64,000 nucleotides of DNA, from the NCBI RefSeq assembly GCF_003073045.1, contig NC_037602.1:15007731-15071730 (forward strand), read 5' to 3'. The stretch comes from Pomacea canaliculata (lineage: Eukaryota > Mollusca > Gastropoda > Architaenioglossa > Ampullariidae). Positions 25,325-36,782 of the stretch are shown here, in pieces. The first letter of the stretch is position 1, and every line of letters begins with the position of its first letter. A program made the translations under genes and the position numbers. The notes under the pieces are model-generated. The model did no database searches, was not told where the DNA came from, and was given only the letters and a program-made list of their open reading frames with translations.

Positions 25325-26508
25325 TCTTGATCTTGAAGCTGTATGCATTTCTTGTCTTTATTCTTTTTCTTCTGCTTTCTTGTCTCTATTCTCTTTTTCC
25401 TGCTTTTCGTTCTTCTATCTTTCTTGTAAAGCTTTCTTTAATTGCTGTATCTCCTGTTTTCTTCTGTCTGCGTCTTCTTTTTCCTCAGCTTTTTTCTTCA
25501 TGATCCATAATATTCGCTGATGCTTCAGCTTATCTTCTTTATCTGTTCGCACATGCAGCTTGCATTCCAATTTTGTTTGCAGTGAATCGACATAGTTTTT
25601 TTTCTCCCCCCAGTACTGGATGCCTTTTAGAGAAATAATGGATGGTGGTATATCATAGGTTGCTTGTTTTTGGGTTCAGTAAATATTGGGACCACTGACC
25701 ACTTTTTCTCTGCATTTCGGATAGCATTCATAAGACAAGTCTGGCTGGAAAATTTCATCCAAGCATCTAAACAGAATTTTTTGGTGACAAAAAGGAAAAC
25801 ATATGTGCACAAAGGTAAGCTCTCATCTAACTGACCAACTGCAATACCGATATCTGACCTAACATCTGTATAAAGAACAACCTTTGGCTTTTCTCCATTG
25901 CGGAAACAAACGTTACTGTTAATGCATGATAAAAACTGTAATGCCTCTTGTTTATCCTCATCTTGATGAAGGATCATAGCATCATATATATCTGATCTAA
26001 TATCCTCTGGAAATTGATTTTTGTAGTGCTCAATGTCTTCATCTAAAGTCAAGGAACTAAGCCTGGCTTCTAAACCTTGTACTGGATGTGTAGAAGAAGA
26101 ACACTTGCTTCCTGACATGCTGCAATGCATACAGTTTTTCTTTAGCAAGTATCTTCACTCTCTTTCACACACACACATTAAATAATAATAAATAATGAAA
26201 TGTATGATTTAAATGCATGATCACGCTCATTTGAACACACACATATCCACACTAAAGACTCACCTCTTATACATACATTAAATTTTCATTTATTCTAAGG
26301 TTCATGTTCTCAAAAGTCTTTAGACAGCTTTTTACTGCTTCATAATATGAATAATATCCTTTTTTAGCATTTTTTAGATGCTAAACTAGAAATCCTACTC
26401 ACAGTTCTGATCTGGAGATTGCTCAGGAACTGCATCTGGTTCTACATCAGATATGAGATTGGCAGATTCTCGCAACAGAATCAGGTCCGTCCTCTGATGT
26501 TCCGCCAT
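25325..26508 (-). pseudogene. decayed second copy of the TIR adaptor gene
   Basis: A first exon at 26508-26403 begins MAEHQRTD, matching MAGHQQTD of the intact gene. It has the same TGA directly before the ATG and the same phase-1 GTGAG donor. A second exon from 26119 encodes a TIR domain (DEDIEHYKNQFPEDIRSDIY onward) about 80% identical, by hand count over 124 residues, to the intact gene. The linker before the TIR is much shorter than in the intact copy (about 25 rather than 130 residues). The simple exon 1 to exon 2 join reads into stops. The TIR frame shifts by one missing base after the FTEP block (about 25668-25672), and sequence homologous to the helical region continues in other frames to about 25325, where it hits stops. 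The Ser/Thr-rich region and RHIM-like motif were not found. A shorter functional isoform is possible but not supported. Confidence 0.8.
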
Positions 26509-26967
26509 TCAGCTTTAGTTGTAAAACCTTCCTCAAATGTGTTTCCTAGTGTTTGGTAATAAAGCTCATTATCCATAACAGAATGGTAGATGTCAAAATA
26601 AAAAAAAATTGTAGTACACACATGCAAACATACACTGAAATTACTTAGACTATTGATAAATTAATTTCAAGTATAGTAATCTATCATCAAGCACAACCTG
26701 AAAGTAATATCAATCTCTATACTAAAAAAAATGTTTAAATTCAAGTTATTGAGTTTCATATTTTCACAGCATATGAATTTTTTTTTTAGTAATCACTCTT
26801 GGTATGAGGTGTATTATAATGATCTAATGTTCATTTCATTTAAATTTTAATCTTTCTGTCACAGATACTATACACTTCTTTCACTATGACTTTGCATTTG
26901 TTGAAAGCTAGGCTTCTAAGCTACAAAAAAAAAAATTCAAAAGAACATTAAGTAGTGTATTACTTAC

Positions 26968-27102
26968 AATCACAAAATCTTGCATTAATAATGTTTTTAT
27001 GTTCCTCGATTAAGCTTAAAATTTTAGTTGCCATATCTCTGTCAACTGCATTTTCTAATGTTTGGTATACTTCTTGAATTAACCACTGCAGAATTGTGGA
27101 GA
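26968..27102 (-). other. exon-like segment, phase 1-1, unassigned
   Basis: On the minus strand a TTTTCAG acceptor is followed by 135 nt open in one phase-1 to phase-1 frame, ending at a GTAAGT donor. It encodes a helix-prone peptide with cores QWLIQEVYQTLENAV and ATKILSLIEEHKNIINARF. It lies about 460 bp upstream of the first exon of the TIR pseudogene, whose exon junction is also phase 1. It may be a relic exon of that gene or of another; it may also be chance. No family recognised. Confidence 0.3.
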
Positions 27103-28293
27103 CTGAAAACAAAATGAATGCATACACATGAGCACCAATAACACATATATGCTCATACTGTTATACTAGTACAATTATCATAATTATGAAGAATAGCCTC
27201 TTGCGGTGCCACAAGCTGAAAGCAGTGATATAGTAATTCTACCTAACTACAGAAGAATTTCTTGAATTTTCCAAAGATTGCAATTTATTTTATACACAAG
27301 AAGCAAAATTGTAAGTAACCAAAATTAAGTTTCAAATGCTGATCGAATGACTGCACAGGTTCAGTCAATAGGTCAATATAGTTGCAGTTTCCTTATAAAA
27401 ACACCTTAACCTACATCTAAAAATTATCAACTTCAAGAAACAACAATTCACCAGCTTGATTGTAATAAAATTTCTTTTCCCAGTTTCCGCGCGTTAATGC
27501 TAGCACTTCCTAATTCTGTGAAGCTAGCATTTTCACACCGTTATATTGAGCACTCAGTCAAGACTTAAGAAAGCTTTCAAAAGAAGTAAAACTTTTTTTA
27601 ATAATATAACATTTTATTTCCGTGACATCATAAACATTACACGTGAGAGAGGCAAATTGCAGTCAATAAAATCATATGTCAGCTGAACAAATTGCATACT
27701 ATATATATGCTTCCTTCATTCACCATAATTCCTTGAGTACACATTGTGAGACATAAGCATATATGCATTCAAATTTCTGGAAAAAAGAAGTAAAACTTTA
27801 TGCAAGTTTGTACATTGTCTTCTATACACGAAGTATACTTTAAGTTGGGTTTTTTTTTAATCGACCAAAATGTCAGCTAGAACTCAATGTCAAAAATAAA
27901 GTTGAAGTTGCACACCTTTTTTTATTTGGTATGTATATTAGAAGAAATTTACACATGATAAAATAATGCATAATTACAATGAAATATAGCAGGCTACCCT
28001 TGGTTGAGCATAAAGGATGCTTACATCCACGAACTTACGTAACGAGACAAAGCAGAAAGCTAGGGGCAGACAATGCCAAGGATAGCTACTTTCGAATTTG
28101 ATGATAAGAGAAGCTCCCAAGCCAAAGATGGGTGGGAAGTTGGTAATGATACCGGTATCGGACCCTACAGATATAATTCTTGAACTAGTCTAGGCGCTTG
28201 AAGTCGGAATGATTAGCACATCGAAGGCAGGACGTGCATTATTTGTGACCCGCAACAACGAAATGAGTATAGTTTAATTCTTATATACTAGAT
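27103..28293. other. intergenic DNA, no supported gene
   Basis: AT-rich sequence without recognisable coding regions, RNA genes or element ends. Confidence 0.5.
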
Positions 28294-28560
28294 CAGTGGT
28301 TCTCAAAGTGTGGTCCACGAATCACTTAAATGTGGGCCGAAACATAATTCAGGTGGTCTCCGGCTAAGTTGCCAGATACGCTATAATTAGTCCAGTGGGC
28401 AGTATTGATTTCACACGAGTTTTGATTTTATTGATGCCTAAAATGCCTATTGATGCGTAAAACGCTCGCTCACCAAGTCTTTATGTCACCATGGACTGCC
28501 AAGACCAACTCTTAGCCTCTTGCCATGTTGTCCGCTGTTAGTCTCGGCGAGCCGTAACAA
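28294..28560. mobile_element. hAT MITE fragment (CAGTGGTTCTCAAA family)
   Basis: The left end CAGTGGTTCTCAAAGTGTGG and the interior (AGGTGG…GCCAGATACGC…AATTAGTCCAGT…TTTCACACGAGTTTT) match the reverse complement of the right half of the intact MITE at 55019-55503. The other end and the 8-bp duplication are not visible, so this copy is truncated or rearranged near 28560. Confidence 0.65.
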
Positions 28561-28564
28561 TGAA

Positions 28565-28675
28565 TGTGACTAAACCGGAAGCTTCTTACGTAGTACCATG
28601 CCTCGTTTTAGTAGTTTATCTAAAATGTGAATAAACCGGAAGCTTAAGTATCATGCCTCGTTTTGGCAGTTAACT
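28565..28675. repeat. imperfect 61-bp tandem duplication
   Basis: TGTGACTAAACCGGAAGCTT at 28565 recurs as TGTGAATAAACCGGAAGCTT at 28626, followed in both by ATGCCTCGTTTT. The second unit runs into a poly-G tract of about 15 bases at about 28677-28691. Confidence 0.7.
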
Positions 28676-28839
28676 TGGGGGGGGGGGGGGGAAATCGACT
28701 GCCAGCAGTCCAGTAATACAAGTTCTTAATTAATTCATTTGTTAGATGTATTGCATACTGGATCAAGATACTTCAGATGCCACGTGAACACTTACCAAAA
28801 AAAAAAAGCCTTTGAAATGTTTCTCAATTTGCATTATGA

Positions 28840-29640
28840 TGATAACTAGGTTAGCAGACTATAGTGACTAGATTGTATAAATACGGTTATGGTTTTGTTT
28901 GAGAAAATCAAAGTGTTGCCAATGTCAAATACTTTTTGAGAGAATTCAAGTTAAGATTGATGGATTGTTTTCATCAAAAATGGCATGATAAAGTGAAATT
29001 CGGTCCTAAGTTTCTTTCCCTTTAATTTATATAAATCTTCCATAACACAGAGCAGTTTTCTTGGAGATACTAAACATATTGGTATGAGAGATGCCCTGAT
29101 AAGATTTAGGCTATGTGTTTCAGATTTGAACTGTCATAAGCTCCACTATTCTGGAAATAATGTCCTTTTTGTAAGGATGAAGAAACCGAAATACACTTTC
29201 TATTTGTCTTTCCTATGTATTCTTATTTGTGAGAAAGCTATATATACATCCCAATAAAATATTATAAAAAAAAACCTTCTCTATTTAGATTCCAACTTAT
29301 AATGTCAGATACTAGAACTAGTATTTCTAATTTCTAACCCTCTATAGCTGCATTTGTCTACAAAGAATTAGACCGGAGGGATCAAGTCCCTAAAATGGTG
29401 TATTTCTGTGTGTTCTTTTTGTATTTATATTTTATGTAAATTTATCAAATTACTTGGTATATCTTCTATAAAAGGCACAGTGTGACTTTTGTTAAAATGT
29501 AAATATCTTCGTGTTGATGATAATCCTGTTGCATACTATATACAGTTTATGTGTATAAAACTTTGATGGTTTTGTTATGCTCCCCCTTGAAACGGGCTGA
29601 TGGTCTATTCAATGAAGTGATTCTGATTCTCTCTCTGTTC
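28840..29640 (+). mobile_element. non-LTR retrotransposon 3' region with GTGATTCTGATTC tail
   Basis: Plus-strand frames give pieces such as RDALIRFRLCVSDLN, then a C-P/F-C-K-D-E-E-T-E-I-H-F-like block and a V(F/C)PMYSYL-like block. These resemble the cysteine/histidine-bearing C terminus of one class of animal LINE proteins (…CPFC…EVHFLFVCPKY…). The segment ends ATTCAATGAAGTGATTCTGA then TTCTCTC, a common LINE terminus. Many frame breaks are present. Confidence 0.55.
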
Positions 29641-32007
29641 CTCTACTTTTTTTGTACATTGTGAAGAATCCAATCTCAAGCATTAGGCTGGTGAACATAA
29701 GCATACTTCTACATTTGTGGCAAAAAATAATTCACCATTAGCATCTAAGGCAAGAGTTACAGTCACAGAACGTCTTTCTTGTCTCCCTAAACCCACCTCC
29801 CGCTACCGGGGCCAGTGTACATTCATACTTCCGAACTCATAATCAGTATCAAAATTAGTTCTAAGTTGTAGATTATACACGGTGCGTCTTAACATTCAAC
29901 TCCAATAAGTGACCAGCAGAAATGTTTATTACCCATAAAGTCAAGCGAAAAGAAAAATTGATGACTGGTAGCTATACAAGGAAAAATATTTTGTAGGTAG
30001 ACTAGAAATTGTACAAGCAATATTTGTATGCAGTTTTCATACAAGGTACAGATGCATTTCGTACCAAAACAGAAAAAGTAAAATTACAACTCAACTCAAA
30101 TCAAATAAAAATAATATGAAGTTTGTGGAAGATGACTGCTATACACGTCAGTGCATGGTAGTTGAGGTGAAGTGACAGCATTGACAACAGTAATGGGAGC
30201 TGATATAATTACGAGATCTTCCCGTTTAATGTACATTGTTTTTCTGCCTTTCATGACCTTTTCTACACAACCATAAATATTGTCAGTCAGGCTTACGTTT
30301 GCAACATTGCACACAGTCTAGTAGAAAGTAATTCACGCTGGAAATGGTAATTATATCTCCAGTCCTGATCACACAGCAGCTTGAAGCCAACTTGAAATAT
30401 ACTCTCCTCAGTGTATCAACTCTAATTTGTGACATTGATGTGCTCGTGAGGTTTGTGGGAATGTGATAGGATATTTTATTACTTGATCGTGTCAGCAGTA
30501 TTGAAGATTTGAGGGTTCACACATAAACCAACTCAAAATATTCCTCAGAATTCAGTCCATTTTTCCTAACAGAACTGCTCTGGCCACTCAACACCCAGTT
30601 AAATCAGTGAGCACTTGGCTATGATGAATGATTTCACATTACGAGCACTGAGTGCCTGGACTGCGATCGCTTTTCCCCGTCTCTTTGATTTGTGTAGCCA
30701 TTCACTTTCAGATCATCCATCACTGGGTTTACGGTGGCCAACGCTGAGCAGAACTAAGGGCGAAGAAATTGTTGTTATCGCCATCACAGACAACCATCAC
30801 GTGACGTGACCCAAGTGTTCCAAGTAAACGCAGTGGGAAGCAGACACAAAGGCAGCTTTGTAAAGTGTAATATGGGGGGATATTACTCTTTAGCAACCAA
30901 CATTTCCTTCGGATGAAGGCAGGGAGGCAACTGTGCGATATTTACATCTCAGTAAAACACCAAAGACCCGGGAGCAAACGTCCATGAGAACAGAAAAGCA
31001 CAAATAAACACCACAATGCATTAGGGGAAAGTGTATAAGCCTTGTATTGTATTTAATCTTCGTTTCTTTAATCTGTTGAGTTTTTCGCATCCACTTGTGA
31101 CACTTTTCTACACGAAAGGGGTGAGAATAGTTTGATCTTTTTCCTTCATTTACTGACCACTCACATGTACAAAGTTCTAAAATGTTCATCTCATGAAGTG
31201 TTGTAGATCCTAGTCTACACTTTTCCTAACGTTTGCTGTCTACATTGTTACTAAACGAAATTTAGATATTGCCAGTCGAATTTTAACTAGTAAGTATACT
31301 GCTGTTGTTGGAAACGTAATAAACTATTACAATTAATGATTAATGACAGGGACCTGGAAAGATCGTCTGCCTTGGGGCCCGTGTTGGCTTTCGGCGACCC
31401 TGTCACCACAGTTCTAAATTTTTTTTTTCAACCTAAGGCTTGCACTTTTTTTATTAGCGGACATTGTGACGAAAGTATACAAGACTTGTTTCTCAGACTA
31501 GTTTGTGATGATGGGGAGATTACCTACGACGGGAATGCTGGATGAAAAGAAACTCTTCTCAATAAATTTTGCTATTTGTACATGTAATGATGGAGTACCT
31601 TAAATTTAAAACGTGTTTGTCCAGTGAAGAAAATGATAAAGTCAAAATATGGAAATGCTGGGCAGATTTGTTCGTTCAAAATTCAAGGAATTACGGCTAT
31701 GTGTTGACCTCTGAAAATGTTTTCGTGGGAACATTTTTTAATTTCGATCACACTAGCTGCTTTGTTTTTTCAAAGAACATAAGCCGCGCCACAACTCAAT
31801 CTCTGACACCAACCACAACATCAGCTGTACAGGTCAGTAGGTACAGTTGGACATTATGAGGGTCTGTTAAGAATCTCAGAGACAGAGGCCATCTTGTCCT
31901 CCCGAGTTAATCTTCCCAGAGGCCAAAGTATTCCTTAGGAAGTGCCAGTCCCGTATCTGCAGCAGAAATAGCGTCTTCAAGTTGGGTACATCAATAATCC
32001 AGGCCCT
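29641..32007. other. 3' flank of the GPCR gene, no supported gene
   Basis: Contains a few short open frames, none with recognisable similarity or convincing splice partners. The GPCR 3' UTR should occupy the right-hand part. Confidence 0.45.
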
Positions 32008-35000
32008 TCACATCTTGGTGTTCATCACTTTGCGGTCGTCGTCGTTCTCACTGAGGCTCTCGTCTTTGACTTTCTTGTAGTTGAAGCGGCACAGCAGTGC
32101 GTCACGGAAGTCACTGTAGGCCAGCCACAGGAATGGCAGCACGGCGGCCTTGGCGATGCGGACCCACATACCGGCCGTGACCCCGGCATTGAAGCGGGCG
32201 CAGTATGGGTTGCTGCACTCCAGCCTCATCAGCAGCGCGCGCACCACGAAGTAGGGCGCCTCGCCGCAGACGGCCAGCACGCTGACCAGGCAGGCCACGG
32301 CTAGGCTTTCGCCGCGGGGAGTGCTGGGGAGCGCGTGGCACTCCTTGCTGCGCAGGCAGTCCAGCAGGCCGGCGGCGGGTGCGGCGAAGAAGAGTGCTGT
32401 AGCGGCTGGCAGGAAACTGATGATCTGCACTGCCAACAGGTGGCGTTCGCGGACGCGGTAGGCGCAGGCCTCGCCGGGGACTCTCTCCGCGAGCGCCGTC
32501 AGGAAGATGGGCACGAGAAGGAGGATGGAAAGCAGCCAGGGTAGCAGGATGTACAGAGCGCAGTTGAACCACTTGGCGAAGCGCGTAGAAGGCGACCTCG
32601 CCGCTCTGTGAAGACGTATACCAGGCGCTCCACTACTAGACCGAGTACTGCCAGGAGAGACAAACAAACCTGCACAGAAGCACACACTAACTCATCATCA
32701 TCAACATCATCATCATCGTCGTCGTCGTCATCATCATCATCAAACCATTTTGTCTCTTTTCGATATTGTAGAAAATGAGTTTTTGAATCTAAATAATACC
32801 CCTTAGAAAATTACATTAATTAAAAGAAATCTTGAATCTTTAAATACAAAGATTTCAATCCCGAAAAATATGAGAGGGGTAGAAACATCACATAACAAAA
32901 GTTTATCCTTATTTACATGTTTATATGTTTTGATTTATTTGACCACATAAGCAGATATACATTAAAGGGCTAGAAGAAGGAATGAGTGAGTGATGAAGAA
33001 ATTAGTTTTTAATATATTAGTTTAGTTGAGTCCTTGTTACTCCTCGAGGAACATAGGGCCCCAACAACCCCTCGTCAGCGGATCCGGTTTTGGGCAGGCC
33101 CCCTCAGTTTGGGCCCAGGTGGTTCCAACGTCCTTTGCCTCGCTTTCTGCTGTTCTTTTCCAAGTCTGCTTTGGTCTCCCAACTCTCATTTTCCCCTGAG
33201 GGTTCCAGTCAAGTGCCTGCTTGGCAATGGTGTCAGCTGGTGTGTCCTATCCAGCTCCCTTTGTATTTTTTGATGTTCATATCGGTTCCTGATGATCCAG
33301 GTCCCTATCCTGATTCTTGCCTTGGTCGTCAAAAGACGATTAAATAGAGTAGGCGAGCTGGAGTCGGCGAGCTGGCTTCCCTAAGGTTTTCGCCAGCATG
33401 CGTCATAAGCTCTTCTAGAGAGGAAACTTCCCGACCAGGCCTTTGTTGTGGTACTGTTACAGTTTCTGTAACAGCTTTTTTTTTTTTTTTTTTTACATGA
33501 GTGGGTTGTTAGCCCAAAGCAAAACCCTCCAACCTGGAGGGCCAGGGTGCAACATTTTAGTCTGGCCTCTCCCCTGACAGACCTGGGTTAGACAAACTGG
33601 TGGTGGTTTTAATATATTAGCTGTGAGAAGCCGACCAATGATGTGTGTAAGTGCGCGCGCGCCCCGCGTGTGTGTGTGTGAGAGAGAGAGATGTTACATA
33701 AAGATAGGAATATGTGTGAATATTTTAATTTCTCAATACCCCTGAAATGGTGACAGATTAATAAAGAATTTTGAATCTTGTTATATTTAAGCCTCAGTCT
33801 CACACTATGATCTTAGTGTCTTTGAGGTAGCCGATGCGGTCCTGATTAAAGAGCTTTCTTACTTGTTCGTTAAAGGGATCTACTTACAGTTTAATCCCTC
33901 TCTACCTTGTATGGTAGATTCTTCCTTAATCCAGACAAGCATTCAAACAAGCCATTACCTGGACCACACATAGTCATGCGACCAACCTGGGCTTCAAGTT
34001 ACCTGAAAGTAGTCATTGAGAAACGCCCACGCTTTGCTGAGACTGCAGTCTGAAACGCCTGGCGTTAGGATGAAGTGAAGCTTAATGGGGACGAGGAAGA
34101 CCCCTAAGAAGTATGTTGGCCAAAGACAGATTGATGATGAGGATGTTCTTCGGTTGCTCCCGTAGCTTGGCCTTGCCCAGCACGAAGAGGATCAGCGCCA
34201 AATGGCTGGCCAGAATCCAGATGGCCAAAGTCAGGCGCCCAATGTTCAGGCCATTCCAAGAAGTGTACAGCAGTTGGTTCATGGGGCCGTCATAGACCTT
34301 GTCCCAGTCTAGCGCCACCATCTGTAGAGTGAGAGCAACACATCCTTAAATTTCAATACGACATCTTAAGCACGAATGTGGATGAAAGACTACTAATCCA
34401 TAAACGTGATCAAACCAATCAGCAGAAAACTAACTTTGGTTAGAATTATTTTTCTCGCACGTTTTGAAAATCTTTTTAGCATCTATACTCTAAAGTCTAC
34501 AACTCCTAGTACAGCTTCCAACAGAAAGAAATCGCGTTCTACAAAAATTTGCAAACATTAGCATTTTGAAAACAACAGAAAAGGTTTCTTCTCTGCATAA
34601 CTGGTATATTTCAGAATATGTGAAAAAAGTCCTGTATCTGTCGACGTGAACTATTAGGTTAATAGTAATAATAATAATAATAAAAAAAGATATTATTATT
34701 ATAGAAGAAGTGCTGTCGATGTCAATTTCTTTTCAAAACTAGGAAGTGTTTAGTGAGAATATTTGACCTTGCTGTTACACTTGGATTTCAAACAAAACAA
34801 CGTATGTGCTATTTCCATACTATTAAACCTTTTTAAACATCGTTGTTTAATGTGAAAGTTTCATTCTAAAGTGCAGAAAGACTTAGGTGTTGCGTGGGAG
34901 ACATTAGGGTAAAATGTACTTTTCATATCAGGTTTTGCAATTTACACTTTATATCTCTCTCTCAGTCCATCCCTCTCTCATCCACTCTCGACGAAGGCTA

Positions 35001-36782
35001 TTTTTGCCTCTTCCTCGCCTGCTTTCCTGGGTGTTTCATATGAGGATATATCTGTTCACACATTCGTCCACACAGCGGCCTAGAGAGACAGAAAGGAATG
35101 GCATGGGCAACAGGTTGAGCTGTTGATTTGTTTATGTGCTTTACACGCCACATGGCCGTCTCCGTTTTACGAGATGTCAGTCGGAGATCTTGAAACTGCG
35201 CGGAGTGAACACGAACACCGCGAACACACGAATCAGAAGCTTGCATTGCATCCTCAGTACACCAGATCCTGCATGAGCAACATCAGCAAGTAGACCTATT
35301 TTTTCACTACAAAACTTTTTTTATGCTCTGAAGGTGAGTTAGTGCCTGGTCACATGGAAAGGACTTCTGATATTTCAGATAGATGCATGTTGGATAACCA
35401 GGTATTTAGGTCTTATGGGTTAAAATACATAAATACAGTTAAATCTGTTAGCTAATTATCTCGATTTTCAGACACTCAACAACCTATGCCTTGAAAATTA
35501 AAAAAAAAATTGTTTACTGTTATGCTATTTTAGATTTACATAATTTGTGTAACATGATAATCATATATATTTTCTACGCTTCAGCAGAAAATAAAGTATT
35601 ACTCTCTTGTTTCTGTCAGTGTGTGAGGAGAAACTGAAGATAAGTAAGAGTCGGATAAGGCATAACGATTTGCGCTAACGTGAGCGGTTGAGTCATAACG
35701 CCAGTAGGGAGGAGAGCGCACCGTGACTGTGCCCCCAGGTGTGTTCTCGACCATCCGTTGACCTGCATACGACTTTCCACAATGAGACGCTTCAGGTAGA
35801 CGTGATTACCTTCACTGTATGGCTGCCCATACAACAAGCCTCCCTTTATCCCTCCCTTCTTTATTTCCCCTTTCCTTCTTCTTGATGTGGGCACACAAGG
35901 ATGTCTCTTATCGGAAGACTAAAACCGCTAAGTCCTGGGGCAGGCATTAAAGCTCCATACAGTATACACAGATGAAAACAACACAGGTATTTCTACACAG
36001 ACGTATAGAGCAAGGTACAGCAAGTGTTGTAATTTCTGGCATTTAATTATAAACCTTCTGACTGCCTGTGTGTGTGTTTGGCCCTTTTCCATTTACCAGA
36101 CTTAATTAAGTGTGACCAAGGTAATGTCACGTGCATGGCTGATAAATACACGTATTTATCTCCATGCTGTCAAATAAAACACACCCGTTTCTTTGTCAGA
36201 AAACGCAAAATCTAAAATGTTATTTCCTGTGTATCATCCCTATAGTTTTTTTTTCCTGTCACTTTTTTTCTCTCTTGCACGCACTCGGACACACAAAACA
36301 CGATCGAGCACTCACATATATTGTAGTTGCTCACAAACGTGCATATACTGTCTTGCGCCTGATACGGCATACTATAATCAACATGAGCACTTTTTATCAC
36401 TACAACAGCATTGAACGCTGAACAATAAGTGCGAGATACTGGACTTACACTAATTGGGCTTATCATTATCAAAGACAATATGACTACTGGATATATAACA
36501 GTCTAGAAAAAGTTCTGCTTCTCTGCACCCTACCCCCAGCCCCACAGTATATTCTGCCAATATGTGTAAATCAAAACTTATATATCATTAATTAATTGCA
36601 ATAATTTTCGGGTTTCGTGTACATGAAGTTTTTTAGACAAGAGTCGTCAAAAGAAAAAAGAAGAACCTGCACTTATTTACCTTGTGAAAGTCGTAGACTG
36701 GGAGATGACTGTAGTCTTGGTCTGCTGTCGAGCTGACGTTCACTGACACGGTGATCCCTTCCCCTGAATCTTCGCCAGCCAT
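32008..36782 (-). CDS. orphan class A (rhodopsin-like) G-protein-coupled receptor with two frame breaks
   Basis: Three minus-strand coding exons: 36782-36681 (34 aa N terminus with an N-glycosylation site at N15), 34321-34003 (TM1, TM2, first extracellular loop with the TM3 cysteine in SDCSLSKAWAFLNDYFQ), and 32669-32008 (TM3 to the C tail). Both junctions are phase 0. The total is about 360 residues. TM3 ends VLGLVVERLVYVF (ER in place of DRY). TM6 carries CGEAP in place of CWxP, and TM7 has LPFLWLAYSDFR in place of NPxxY. TM2 reads NLSLAN, with Asn where class A normally has Asp. Exon 2 has one extra base after NLSLANILL (about 34108) and exon 3 lacks one base after the ER helix (about 32580-32590): exon lengths of 319 and 662 nt are +1 and -1 off frame. 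Either the assembly has two indels or the gene is decaying. The ligand is unknown. Confidence 0.8.
32692..32742. repeat. CAT/CGT trinucleotide microsatellite
   Basis: Runs of CAT and CGT triplets lie just upstream of the acceptor of GPCR exon 3. Simple repeat, no other signal. Confidence 0.85.
33021..33606 (-). mobile_element. internally deleted LINE unit with 14-bp target-site duplication
   Basis: Flanked by exact TTTTAATATATTAG copies (33007-33020 and 33607-33620). On the minus strand the 5' part contains a leader-like block (…CCTGGCCCTCCAGG…) and encodes TTKARIRIGTWIIRNRYE, the start of an endonuclease domain of the TWNVRTMYE type. The 3' part encodes DTIAKQALDWNPQGKMRVGR then PKQTWKRTAESEAKDVGTTW, the extreme C terminus of the same LINE class, ending CSSRSNKD. 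Nothing of the endonuclease core or reverse transcriptase lies between. So the 586-bp unit carries both LINE ends and was inserted as one piece. It is in intron 2 of the GPCR gene. Confidence 0.75.

Noticed and set aside
30096-30314. 72-codon minus-strand open frame with fairly balanced composition
   Set aside because: No ATG at its start, no in-phase splice partner found and no family resemblance; could be chance.
32111-32572. 153-codon Arg/Pro/Ala-rich minus-strand frame
   Set aside because: Alternative frame of GC-rich GPCR exon 3; the TM-encoding frame is the real one.
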